From the NCBI GenBank assembly GCA_000416005.1, contig KE356563.1:792901-799757 (forward strand): DNA of 6,857 bases, given 5' to 3'. This DNA is from Haloquadratum sp. J07HQX50. Its GTDB lineage: Archaea > Halobacteriota > Halobacteria > Halobacteriales > Haloferacaceae. Position numbers and translations under genes: made by a program. Positions 1-5,607 of this stretch are shown here, piece by piece. Position 1 is the stretch's first letter. Each line of letters opens with the position of its first letter. Below the pieces are notes generated by a model, which was given only the letters and a program-made list of their open reading frames with translations, was not told the origin of the DNA and did not search any database.

Positions 1-1
1 C

Positions 2-193
2 ACAGGAAATTGTAGTGGATCCCGGCCGACAGTGTATCGGCGTCTCAATCGTCTCGTAGAGGCGGGTTTCGTCGAGACAGAAGAGGTCACGACGAAAGAT
101 GGACATCAATGTCATCAGTTCTCACTCGTTCGAACAAAAGTCCATGTAGAAATCGATGAAAGTCGGATCAAAATGCAATTACGGTCATCTTGA
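2..193 (+). CDS. Winged helix-turn-helix transcriptional regulator, C-terminal part (5' end outside window)
   Basis: An open frame enters from the left edge and ends at TGA 191-193, giving 63 residues. Residues 7-22 read SRPTVYRRLNRLVEAG, which is the recognition helix of a winged helix-turn-helix domain, followed by the wing (FVETEEVTTKDGHQCHQFSL, two beta strands around a DGH turn). The remaining residues, about 44-63, form a short tail with one predicted strand. This matches my memory of a common haloarchaeal family of small ArsR-like wHTH proteins that carry SRPTVYRR and a DGHH wing. The protein probably binds DNA as a dimer and regulates transcription; its target and ligand cannot be read from this fragment. 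The first helices of the domain lie outside the window, so the start and the total length are unknown. The next gene is in the same orientation, 113 bases downstream, and encodes another likely DNA-binding protein. Confidence 0.75.
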   Translation, partial: TGNCSGSRPTVYRRLNRLVEAGFVETEEVTTKDGHQCHQFSLVRTKVHVEIDESRIKMQLRSS

Positions 194-306
194 TAGCTTC
201 ACCGGCGTGAACGCTCAGCTGTGCGACATTCGATACATTTCTGAATAGATTGAGATATAGACTTTCTACCCTGCCACTCAAGTAGGGTCGGGTCCAATAG
301 GTCGCA

Positions 307-546
307 ATGCCAATCGTTGAGGTAACACTCCCGGATGAATTGCTCAGCGAATTTGAACAGCTGGTGAGTGAAGAATTTGTTACGGAGGAACAGGCAGTCG
401 AAGATCTCCTTACCATGGGTATTGATGCATACAATGTCGATGTGATGGACGACTCCGACCCAGGAGACGATATCATCCAAGGCGCAGAGAATAATCTGTT
501 TGATACAGCGTCAGATCCCGGCGGTATAGATGACGACCGGCTCTGA
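307..546 (+). CDS. Small acidic ribbon-helix-helix (CopG-like) protein, probably DUF7120-type
   Basis: The gene encodes 79 residues from ATG 307 to TGA 544-546. Residues 2-10 (PIVEVTLPD) form a beta strand, followed by a helix (ELLSEFEQLVSE), a turn (EFVTEE) and a second helix (QAVEDLLTMGIDAY). That order is the ribbon-helix-helix fold of CopG/MetJ-type proteins. Residues 44-79 are a low-complexity tail rich in Asp, with no predicted fold. From memory it resembles haloarchaeal proteins annotated as DUF7120, which begin with a similar PxVEVTxP segment; the tail here differs from the ending I remember for that family. RHH proteins usually bind DNA as dimers through the N-terminal strand, but here that strand has few basic residues and the protein is strongly acidic, so DNA binding is uncertain. 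The start is supported by the strand beginning directly after Met. A weak AGGT lies a few bases upstream. No toxin partner is visible next to it. Confidence 0.72.
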   Translation: MPIVEVTLPDELLSEFEQLVSEEFVTEEQAVEDLLTMGIDAYNVDVMDDSDPGDDIIQGAENNLFDTASDPGGIDDDRL

Positions 547-640
547 ATGGTGATTGTCGTACCCTGAGGGTGAGAGTGTATGGGTATTCAGTCAGCCGAG
601 ACGAACTCAAGAAATATCCATGAGTAGATCCGGTCAGGAT

Positions 641-648
641 ATCATAAC
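641..648 (+). promoter_or_regulatory. Possible TATA element for the SDR gene
   Basis: The AT-rich stretch ATCATAAC lies about 35 bases before the preferred ATG at 680. An archaeal TATA box centred there would place transcription start near 671, giving a leader of about 8 bases, or a leaderless message if GTG 674 is used. No good Shine-Dalgarno motif occurs before the start, which agrees with the leaderless or short-leader messages typical of haloarchaea. The call rests on spacing and composition only. Confidence 0.25.
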
Positions 649-679
649 GTGTTTGTTGGTACCGGCGACATGAGTGTGT

Positions 680-1477
680 ATGGATCTCAGTATACAGGGA
701 AATGTCGCTCTCGTTACAGCCTCAAGTAGTGGTCTTGGAAAAGCATCTGCAAAAGCACTTGCAGCTGAAGGCGTTCATGTTGTAATTAACGGCCGGGACG
801 AATCGCGGCTCAGCCACGCTGTCGAAGAGGTCGCTGATGTCGCAGCAGTGGGTGCTGAAGTCGTTGGTCACCCCGGCGATTTGACAGAGCCAACAGATGT
901 TGACGAATTAGTGGCACGACCGATTGAAGAGTTTGGCCATCTTGACCACGTCGTCACCTCCGCAGGCGGACCACCTTCGAAGCCATTTCTCGAAACCACT
1001 GATGAGGAATGGTACGAGGCATATGATTTGCTCGTCATGAGTGTTGTCAGGACTGTACGGGCGGCAGTGCCTGAGCTCCGGGACAGCGAAGCAGGAACGA
1101 TTATCAATATCACCTCTGCGAGCGTCAAGGAAGCGATTGATGAATTAGTCTTGTCGAATTCCGTGCGGATGAGTGTCATCGGTCTTGAGAAGACTTTGGC
1201 AAACGAACTCGGGCCTGAGATTCGAGCAAACGCTGTGCTCCCCGGCACACATGAAACACCTCGAATTGAGGAACTTGTTGAGCAGGGTGTCGAGAGGGGT
1301 ACATATGATTCATATGAAGCTGGGTTAGACGACTGGGCTGATGGCATCCCATTGGAGCGGATTGGGAGTCCGATGGAACTCGGGCAACTCGTCGCGTTCC
1401 TCTCATCTCCAGTCTCGGCGTATTTGAATGGTGTTGCTATTCCCGTTGACGGGGGTGCTGGTGCATCAAATCTGTAG
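680..1477 (+). CDS. SDR family oxidoreductase-like protein (FabG-like group with non-canonical active site)
   Basis: This 265-residue protein has the full short-chain dehydrogenase/reductase length and fold. It opens with a dinucleotide-binding strand and loop, ALVTASSSGLGKA at residues 10-22, a variant of TGxxxGxG, then VVINGRD (34-40), GDLT (67-70), TSAGGPP (93-99) in place of NNAG, INITSAS (142-148) and a VLPG segment (187-190). Ser146 sits at the catalytic serine position. Thirteen residues later, where Tyr is expected, there is Ser159, and the Lys position is Arg163. The group resembles the FabG-like SDRs for which an imperfect catalytic tetrad is known (CDD cd05344, from memory), so this need not be a decayed gene. 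Substrate and even enzymatic activity are unknown. ATG 680 is preferred because MDLSIQGNVALVT is a typical SDR beginning; in-frame GTG 674 would add two residues. It stands alone in its orientation, with 133 bases before it. Confidence 0.85.
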   Translation: MDLSIQGNVALVTASSSGLGKASAKALAAEGVHVVINGRDESRLSHAVEEVADVAAVGAEVVGHPGDLTEPTDVDELVARPIEEFGHLDHVVTSAGGPPSKPFLETTDEEWYEAYDLLVMSVVRTVRAAVPELRDSEAGTIINITSASVKEAIDELVLSNSVRMSVIGLEKTLANELGPEIRANAVLPGTHETPRIEELVEQGVERGTYDSYEAGLDDWADGIPLERIGSPMELGQLVAFLSSPVSAYLNGVAIPVDGGAGASNL

Positions 1478-1503
1478 TGCAATGAATAACTGAACGGGCT
1501 CAA

Positions 1504-1530
1504 TCTATCTATTTGTTTGACAATCTCTTT
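1504..1530 (+). terminator. T-rich tract after the SDR gene, possible archaeal terminator
   Basis: About 27 bases downstream of the SDR stop the plus strand becomes pyrimidine and T rich (TCTATCTATTTGTTTGACAA and then TCTCTTT). Archaeal RNA polymerase commonly terminates at T-rich tracts without a hairpin. The tracts here are broken into short runs of three T or fewer, so the call is weak. Confidence 0.25.
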
Positions 1531-1559
1531 CCCAATTGGAGCTCCCAGCAGTTCAAATC

Positions 1560-1577
1560 CTCAATCACCTGATTGAG
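1560..1577. repeat. Perfect 7-base inverted repeat with a 4-base loop
   Basis: CTCAATC (1560-1566) is followed by ACCT and then by its exact reverse complement GATTGAG (1571-1577). It lies in the SDR-msrA gap, 83 bases after the SDR stop and about 190 bases before msrA. It could be a hairpin at the 3' end of the SDR message or a dimeric protein-binding site. The heptamer CTCAATC also occurs once at 1499-1505. No T tract follows directly, which argues against a classical hairpin terminator. Confidence 0.4.
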
Positions 1578-1666
1578 AGATAAGACGTGTGTTCACCGCG
1601 GGGTATCCACGACTTCCACCGTGCGATATCTATACTCAGAGCCAGGCAAACGAACTCACTGCTCCC

Positions 1667-1679
1667 ATCAGCCGCTGAT
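1667..1679. promoter_or_regulatory. 13-base palindrome upstream of msrA, possible operator
   Basis: ATCAGC-C-GCTGAT is a perfect 6-base inverted repeat around a single central base, about 91 bases before the msrA start. Its size and symmetry suit a dimeric helix-turn-helix or ribbon-helix-helix protein. The same bases can also take part in alternative pairings: CAGCC 1669-1673 with GGCTG 1688-1692, and GCCAG 1641-1645 with CTGGC 1690-1694. There is no evidence for the binding protein, and the rest of the 292-base gap (1478-1769) shows no gene or RNA that I can support. Confidence 0.25.
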
Positions 1680-1769
1680 ATACCCGTGGCTGGCAGTCTA
1701 TCTTGGGTGCCCACAGTGAATACTGCCTAACGCGGTAGCTACAAACCCATCGAACAGTTATCCTTTCAC

Positions 1770-2285
1770 ATGAGACTCGAGAAAGCAACTGTTGGCGGTG
1801 GCTGTTTCTGGTGTACTGAGGCTGCAATGAAAGAGCTCGACGGTGTTCGAAGCGTTACATCTGGATACGCTGGTGGGGAGACAGATAATCCAACGTATCG
1901 AGAAGTTTGCTCGGGGTCAACAGGACATGCCGAGGTTGTGCAAGTTTCATTTAATCCGGCAGAAATTACGTACGAGGATATTCTTAGAGTGTTTTTCTCA
2001 ACTCACGATCCAACACAGGTCAATAGACAGGGACCCGATGTTGGGACACAGTATCGATCTATCGTCCTGTATCACTCTGATGAGCAGGCTCACGTAGCGA
2101 GGTCGGTGATGCAGGCCGTGGCCTCGCGGTATGAAGCAGAACTGGCGACAGAGCTGGATTCGCTCACTCGCTTCTGGGAGGCAGAGCAACATCATCAAGA
2201 TTATTTCGAGAAAAACCCGCGTGATGCGTACTGCCGCGCTCACGTGCAACCGAAGGTTGAGAAAGTTCAAAAAGAATTTAGTTAA
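1770..2285 (+). CDS. msrA: Peptide methionine sulfoxide reductase MsrA
   Basis: MsrA reduces the S-epimer of methionine sulfoxide, free or in proteins, to methionine in the cytoplasm, repairing oxidative damage with electrons from thioredoxin-like donors. The 171-residue product has the family signature GCFWC at residues 11-15, with catalytic Cys12. Lining it up with E. coli MsrA (Cys51) by a constant offset of 39 puts the other active-site residues in place: Tyr43 in NPTYREV, Glu55 in TGHAE and Tyr95 in GTQYRS. FWEAEQHHQDYF (135-146) is also family-typical. Cys155 (DAYC) lies where the first recycling cysteine is found; no second C-terminal cysteine follows. It is shorter than the E. coli enzyme because it lacks the N-terminal extension. 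ATG 1770 is chosen because the core begins at once; no Shine-Dalgarno is seen, so the message may be leaderless. No msrB is adjacent. It ends 10 bases from the convergent proA stop. Confidence 0.96.
   Translation: MRLEKATVGGGCFWCTEAAMKELDGVRSVTSGYAGGETDNPTYREVCSGSTGHAEVVQVSFNPAEITYEDILRVFFSTHDPTQVNRQGPDVGTQYRSIVLYHSDEQAHVARSVMQAVASRYEAELATELDSLTRFWEAEQHHQDYFEKNPRDAYCRAHVQPKVEKVQKEFS
2262..2285 (-). terminator. T-rich tract downstream of proA, inside the 3' end of msrA
   Basis: On the minus strand the bases just after the proA stop read TTAACTAAATTC and then TTTTTGAACTTT, with a run of five T at 2273-2269. This is the first T-rich stretch after proA and would suit archaeal intrinsic termination of the proline cluster. 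It would place the end of the transcript inside msrA in antisense. The evidence is composition only. Confidence 0.3.
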
Positions 2286-2295
2286 GTTCAATCGC

Positions 2296-3612
2296 TCAGG
2301 GCCAAGAAGAATCAGTATCCCGGTGGGTGAATGGTTCTGCTGACTCACCTGCGTACGTGCCGACACGATGACCGTCACCCTTCAAATAGTACTTGTACGT
2401 GGTGAGACCATCAAGTCCAACAGGACCGCGGGCATGTGTCTTGCCTGTCGAGATGCCGACCTCTGCACCTAAGCCAAATCGAAATCCATCAGCAAACCGA
2501 GTTGAGGCATTATGAAACACGCTGGCTGCATCGACCCGGCGCATAAATTCGTGCGCAGTCGAGGCGTCGTCGGTTATGATCGACTCAGTGTGTTTCGATC
2601 CATACGAGTTGATATGATTGATTGCTGCATCAACAGAATCGACAGTTTTGATCGCGAGAATAAGATCACCATACTCTGAACTCCAATCGTCAGTTGTAGC
2701 CTCAGTAGCTGTAATCAGACGGCGGACTGTTTCGTCCCCACGAATTGTAACTCCCTCATCTTTTAATCCGGTCGCCAACTCCGGAAGAAGTTGTTCAGTG
2801 ATGTCCTGATGGAGTAACACTGTTTCGACAGCGTTACACACAGCTGGATATTGGACCTTTGCATCAATGATAACCTCTTTAGCCATCTGAAGATCTGCCT
2901 GATTGTCGATAAAAATATGACACAGCCCCTCTGTATGGCCTAACACAGGGATACTCGTGTGTTGTTCAACATATTCGACGAACGCCGAACTGCCGCGAGG
3001 CATGATGAGGTCGACTGACTCATCTAACTCAAGAAGAGTTGCAACGTCCGCCCGCGCTTCGATTAATTGAGCCCATCCACTTGGAATACCAGCAGTCGCC
3101 TCCTCGATAATTTCATATAGAACGCGATTTGAATGTGCGGCTTCACTCCCTCCCTTCAGAATCACCGCGTTTCCTGACTTCAGACTCAGAGCGGCAATTT
3201 GGACGAGCGCATCTGGTCGAGATTCAAAGACGGTTCCAATTACTCCAAGAGGAACGGATAATTTAAAGAGATTTAAATCTGTATCAAGCTCTCGAGCTTC
3301 AAGCGTCTTTCCTAAGGGATCTTCTTGTTGGGCAACGCTTCGGACCATCTCGGCAATGTCAGAGATTTTTGACGAAGAAAGCGTTAATCTGTCGACAAAA
3401 GCCTTCGAGTACTCACCAGCTTCGAGTTTTTCTGTGGCTCTCTCAACGTCGGCTGCGTTCGCATCGAGAATACGATCCTTTTGCGCCTCAAGTTCATCAG
3501 CGATTTGCATAACTGCGTTTGTGCGAGTCGTATCTGATAGGTTGGCCAATTGAAGAGCTGCAGCTTCTGCGGCCGCTGCTTTCTCTGTAGTCGATTGTGC
3601 TGAGTCGTTCAT
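2296..3612 (-). CDS. proA: Gamma-glutamyl phosphate reductase ProA (glutamate-5-semialdehyde dehydrogenase)
   Basis: ProA carries out the second step of proline synthesis from glutamate: NADPH-dependent reduction of gamma-glutamyl 5-phosphate to glutamate-5-semialdehyde, in the cytoplasm. The 438-residue protein belongs to the aldehyde dehydrogenase superfamily and runs colinearly with bacterial ProA. It shows PLGVIGTVFESRPD (121-134), SLKSGNAVILKGGSE (143-157), GLCHIFID (229-236), the catalytic PAVCNAVET with Cys259, and the C-terminal FHNASTRFADGFRFGLGAE and STGKTHARGPVGLDGLTTY blocks (366-406). The N-terminal stretch is Ala-rich, and an acidic tail of about 25 residues after YYLKGDGH makes it longer than E. 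coli ProA (417). The ATG at 3612 gives the usual family start; no Shine-Dalgarno precedes it. It follows proB by 70 bases, a gap holding a possible promoter of its own, and meets msrA tail to tail. Confidence 0.97.
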   Translation of the reverse strand: MNDSAQSTTEKAAAAEAAALQLANLSDTTRTNAVMQIADELEAQKDRILDANAADVERATEKLEAGEYSKAFVDRLTLSSSKISDIAEMVRSVAQQEDPLGKTLEARELDTDLNLFKLSVPLGVIGTVFESRPDALVQIAALSLKSGNAVILKGGSEAAHSNRVLYEIIEEATAGIPSGWAQLIEARADVATLLELDESVDLIMPRGSSAFVEYVEQHTSIPVLGHTEGLCHIFIDNQADLQMAKEVIIDAKVQYPAVCNAVETVLLHQDITEQLLPELATGLKDEGVTIRGDETVRRLITATEATTDDWSSEYGDLILAIKTVDSVDAAINHINSYGSKHTESIITDDASTAHEFMRRVDAASVFHNASTRFADGFRFGLGAEVGISTGKTHARGPVGLDGLTTYKYYLKGDGHRVGTYAGESAEPFTHRDTDSSWP

Positions 3613-3647
3613 TTCAGAGAGGATATAGAGTATTCAGAACTGAGGCT

Positions 3648-3655
3648 CATATATT
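3648..3655 (-). promoter_or_regulatory. TATA-like element upstream of proA
   Basis: On the minus strand the bases CAATATATG lie about 39 bases before the proA ATG. A TATA box centred near 3651 would put transcription start near 3624, with a leader of about 12 bases. That would make proA separately transcribable from proCB. A direct repeat abuts it on the upstream side. Read-through from proB remains equally possible. Confidence 0.35.
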
Positions 3656-3669
3656 GATTGAAATTGATT
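3653..3669. repeat. 7-base direct repeat with 10-base period upstream of proA
   Basis: On the plus strand ATTGATT occurs at 3653-3659 and again at 3663-3669; on the minus strand, in the sense of proA transcription, this reads AATCAAT-TTC-AATCAAT. The 10-base period is one helical turn, so both copies face the same side of DNA, and the pair sits directly upstream of and partly overlapping the TATA-like element. This is the arrangement expected for an activator or repressor site. In AT-rich intergenic DNA it could also arise by chance. Confidence 0.4.
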
Positions 3670-3682
3670 ATCTTGACAGCAA

Positions 3683-4537
3683 TCACCTATCTATCGGCAC
3701 GAATATTGTTCCGACCGGCTCGGCGTCTGCTACTCGTGCGAGCACATCTGGCTTCGTTGACCTCGCAATGATCGCTGGTATACCGTGCTCACTCACAGAC
3801 CGTGCACTGTTGACCTTGGTTTGGATCCCACCAAAATCTCCGCTGCCAGTCTCAGAGACAATTTCTTCAACCTGCGTATAGTTCCGGCCAACTGCCTTAA
3901 TCTTGGTAGCGTCAGGATCGTCCTTTGGATTACCGGTAAACACCCCTGCGACATCGGTGAGCGTCACAAGTAGATCACTGGAAATCCCAGTCGCGATTGA
4001 TGCAGAAAGCATATCATTATCCCCAATACGAATCTCCTCGGTAGCAATCGCGTCATTCTCATTCACTATCGGAACGACACCCCACTCAAGCAGAGTCTCA
4101 ATCGTATTTTTAAAGTTGGTAAATCGTTCTGTATTATTGAGATCAGAGTTCGTAAGCAGGATCTGTGAGACAGTGAGGTTATACCGCTCAAAGCTTTCAG
4201 TATATCTCCGCATTAAGTGACTTTGCCCGATTGTCGAGAGTGCCTGTGATTCCTCAACGGTCTGACTCGTGTATCCAATGCGACCAATGCCCGCACCGAT
4301 GGCACCTGAGGATACTAACACGACATCTTTTCCTGCAGCGACCAGTCCTGAGACATCATCAACTAATTTGTTTAGTTTGCTATCTGAGAGATTAGACGAA
4401 TCATCAGTGAGCGAGTTCGTGCCTGCTTTGACAACGATCCGGTCGGCTGCTGCAGCGGCTTCTCTCGCCGATTGAATTTGAGATTCAGGAACAGCGTTGG
4501 GCTTGAGCGATTCATCACCATGGTGAAAATTAGTCAT
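3683..4537 (-). CDS. proB: Glutamate 5-kinase ProB, amino acid kinase domain only
   Basis: ProB phosphorylates glutamate with ATP to gamma-glutamyl 5-phosphate, the first and usually proline-inhibited step of the pathway. The 284-residue protein is a single amino acid kinase domain. It shows [11 protein letters not shown] (33-43) for the phosphate-binding strand and loop, [10 protein letters not shown] (74-83), PIVNENDA (156-163), the substrate loop GDNDMLSA (172-179), [10 protein letters not shown] (191-200) and the nucleotide-site segment [11 protein letters not shown] (231-241). After GTIFVPIDR the protein stops, so the C-terminal PUA domain that brings E. coli ProB to 367 residues is absent. 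About 30 residues precede the first strand. A longer frame extends to 4612, but ATG 4537 is chosen because the upstream part lies wholly inside proC. The chosen start overlaps the proC stop by 8 bases (ATGACTAA), which suggests translational coupling. The ProA gene follows after 70 bases. Confidence 0.95.
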   Translation of the reverse strand: MTNFHHGDESLKPNAVPESQIQSAREAAAAADRIVVKAGTNSLTDDSSNLSDSKLNKLVDDVSGLVAAGKDVVLVSSGAIGAGIGRIGYTSQTVEESQALSTIGQSHLMRRYTESFERYNLTVSQILLTNSDLNNTERFTNFKNTIETLLEWGVVPIVNENDAIATEEIRIGDNDMLSASIATGISSDLLVTLTDVAGVFTGNPKDDPDATKIKAVGRNYTQVEEIVSETGSGDFGGIQTKVNSARSVSEHGIPAIIARSTKPDVLARVADAEPVGTIFVPIDR

Positions 4538-5309
4538 TAGAGACCTCTGCAGAAATTTCACGAGATCGGTCGGTCGCTGCCGTGAGCGCCTCTCCAACCT
4601 GTTGTTCGACACTACTACTGAATAGCACCGACATTCCCTCGATTGTTGTTCCGTTTGGAGAGCACACGGCGTCGATCAACTCGTCGATGGACTTCTCAGC
4701 TGCTCGGACCATTTCTGCAGCTCCGATAAAAGTCTGAATTGAAAGCGCTTTAGCTGCTGTATCGTTGAGTCCTTCTTCAACTGCCTGTTGACGCATTGCG
4801 TCAATCAGATAGTAGACAAATGCGGGTCCGCTCCCGTTTAGCGCTGTCGCAACATCCATCTGCGCTTCGTCAATAACAACATAATTGCCGAGTTCATCAA
4901 GCATTGCAGAGATCGTCGGATTTTCATGATCCCAAGAGACAGCCGCTGCCATCTCGTTCAATTGACCGGCAAGGTTCGGCATTACTCGAACCGCATTAGC
5001 GTTTGTACGACTCATGACAAAGTCTCGGGTTACTCCCGCAGCAATCGTCACTAACGTCTGTTCAGATGAGAGAGACAACTCCGAGAGAACTGCTGGGACA
5101 GTATCAGGCTTGACTGCGATGACGACGATATCCGCTGTGCTCGCCTCTGTGATATCAGTCGTTGTCCTCGTACAGAATTTTTCGATACGAGCAATTGTAT
5201 CTTCAGTGATATCGTATCCAATCGTTTCGAACTCTTCACTGGACGCCAGTCCTTTGAGTAGCGCGCTCCCCATATGACCGCACCCCAGCACGCTCACAGA
5301 ACTCGTCAT
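4530..5309 (-). CDS. proC: Pyrroline-5-carboxylate reductase ProC
   Basis: ProC reduces pyrroline-5-carboxylate to proline with NAD(P)H, the last step of the pathway. The 259-residue protein has the two-domain layout of the family. The N-terminal Rossmann domain opens with [15 protein letters not shown] (6-20), followed by IAVKP (64-68), TIAAGV (88-93) and the VRVMPN motif (107-112). The C-terminal helical dimerisation domain has [12 protein letters not shown] (156-167) and the signature [11 protein letters not shown] (215-225), where most homologues have SPGGT; Asn219 replaces the first Gly of that pair. Length is close to the usual 260-280 residues. It is the promoter-proximal gene of the cluster, so the order proC-proB-proA is the reverse of the pathway. 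The ATG at 5309 begins the first beta strand directly; GAAAGGGAT just upstream is at best a weak ribosome site. Confidence 0.96.
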   Translation of the reverse strand: MTSSVSVLGCGHMGSALLKGLASSEEFETIGYDITEDTIARIEKFCTRTTTDITEASTADIVVIAVKPDTVPAVLSELSLSSEQTLVTIAAGVTRDFVMSRTNANAVRVMPNLAGQLNEMAAAVSWDHENPTISAMLDELGNYVVIDEAQMDVATALNGSGPAFVYYLIDAMRQQAVEEGLNDTAAKALSIQTFIGAAEMVRAAEKSIDELIDAVCSPNGTTIEGMSVLFSSSVEQQVGEALTAATDRSREISAEVSND

Positions 5310-5330
5310 ATCCCTTTCTGATAGAGCAGA

Positions 5331-5337
5331 TAATTTA
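5331..5337 (-). promoter_or_regulatory. Likely TATA box of the proCBA cluster
   Basis: On the minus strand CGTAAATTATC has its AT-rich core (TAAATTA) centred about 25 bases before the proC ATG. This is the distance expected for a leaderless haloarchaeal message, in which the TATA box is about 27 bases before both transcription and translation starts. A second AT-rich candidate, GAATATATCG, lies further upstream near 5380-5389 and would give a long leader. Confidence 0.4.
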
Positions 5338-5607
5338 CGAACTTCGATTTGCAGGGAAGAATGACGGTCTGAATTGCTACGATATATTCACAGCATCTGA
5401 TGTCTTATCACATAACCCGGTCGTCCCAGATGAAACTCCTGAGTAGCACACATTTTTCCTCATCTGTCCGTTGAGCTGGCACTACACAGAAACAGAGTGA
5501 AGAATACTTGTCTCCATGTGCCCAAGTATGCGTATCGGAAGTGCAATGAGATTCGAATTCAACCTGCTTCAACACCAAGCCCACCGACGCCCGCGTGGCG
5601 GCGATTG
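5338..5607. other. Divergent intergenic region between proC and the MATE transporter gene
   Basis: This stretch should hold promoters for both flanking genes. I see no RNA gene and no convincing protein gene. A 30-codon plus-strand frame (5516-5608) ends in a TGATG overlap with the MATE start but encodes a basic, Arg-rich peptide unlike haloarchaeal proteins. A minus-strand frame across 5408-5713 has no recognisable features and overlaps the MATE start. A pyrimidine-rich stretch lies near 5452-5470, and a small palindrome, ATTCGAAT, at 5551-5558, about 50 bases before the MATE ATG. Confidence 0.5.

Noticed and set aside
268..288. ACCCT/AGGGT inverted repeat before the ribbon-helix-helix gene
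   Set aside because: It has only five pairs around an 11-base loop, within what chance would give.
199..480. Minus-strand open frames opposite the ribbon-helix-helix gene
   Set aside because: They are antisense to a well-supported gene, have Ser/Cys-rich composition without motifs, and do not resemble acidic haloarchaeal proteins.
868..1503. 211-codon minus-strand frame antisense to the SDR gene
   Set aside because: It is fully opposite an SDR with clear motifs; its product is Ser-rich without recognisable domains, as expected for a mirror frame.
1551..1562. GTTCAAATCC resembling a tRNA T-loop
   Set aside because: The flanking bases do not form a T-stem, and no anticodon arm or acceptor stem can be built around it.
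1800..1814. GCFWC rather than GCFWG in MsrA as an unusual active site
   Set aside because: The GCFWC variant is found in many known MsrA proteins, for example in Bacillus, so it is not a novelty.
4538..4612. Longer ProB start at 4612
   Set aside because: It would add 25 Arg-rich residues that are only the out-of-frame reading of the proC 3' end; the ATG at 4537 gives a normal family start.
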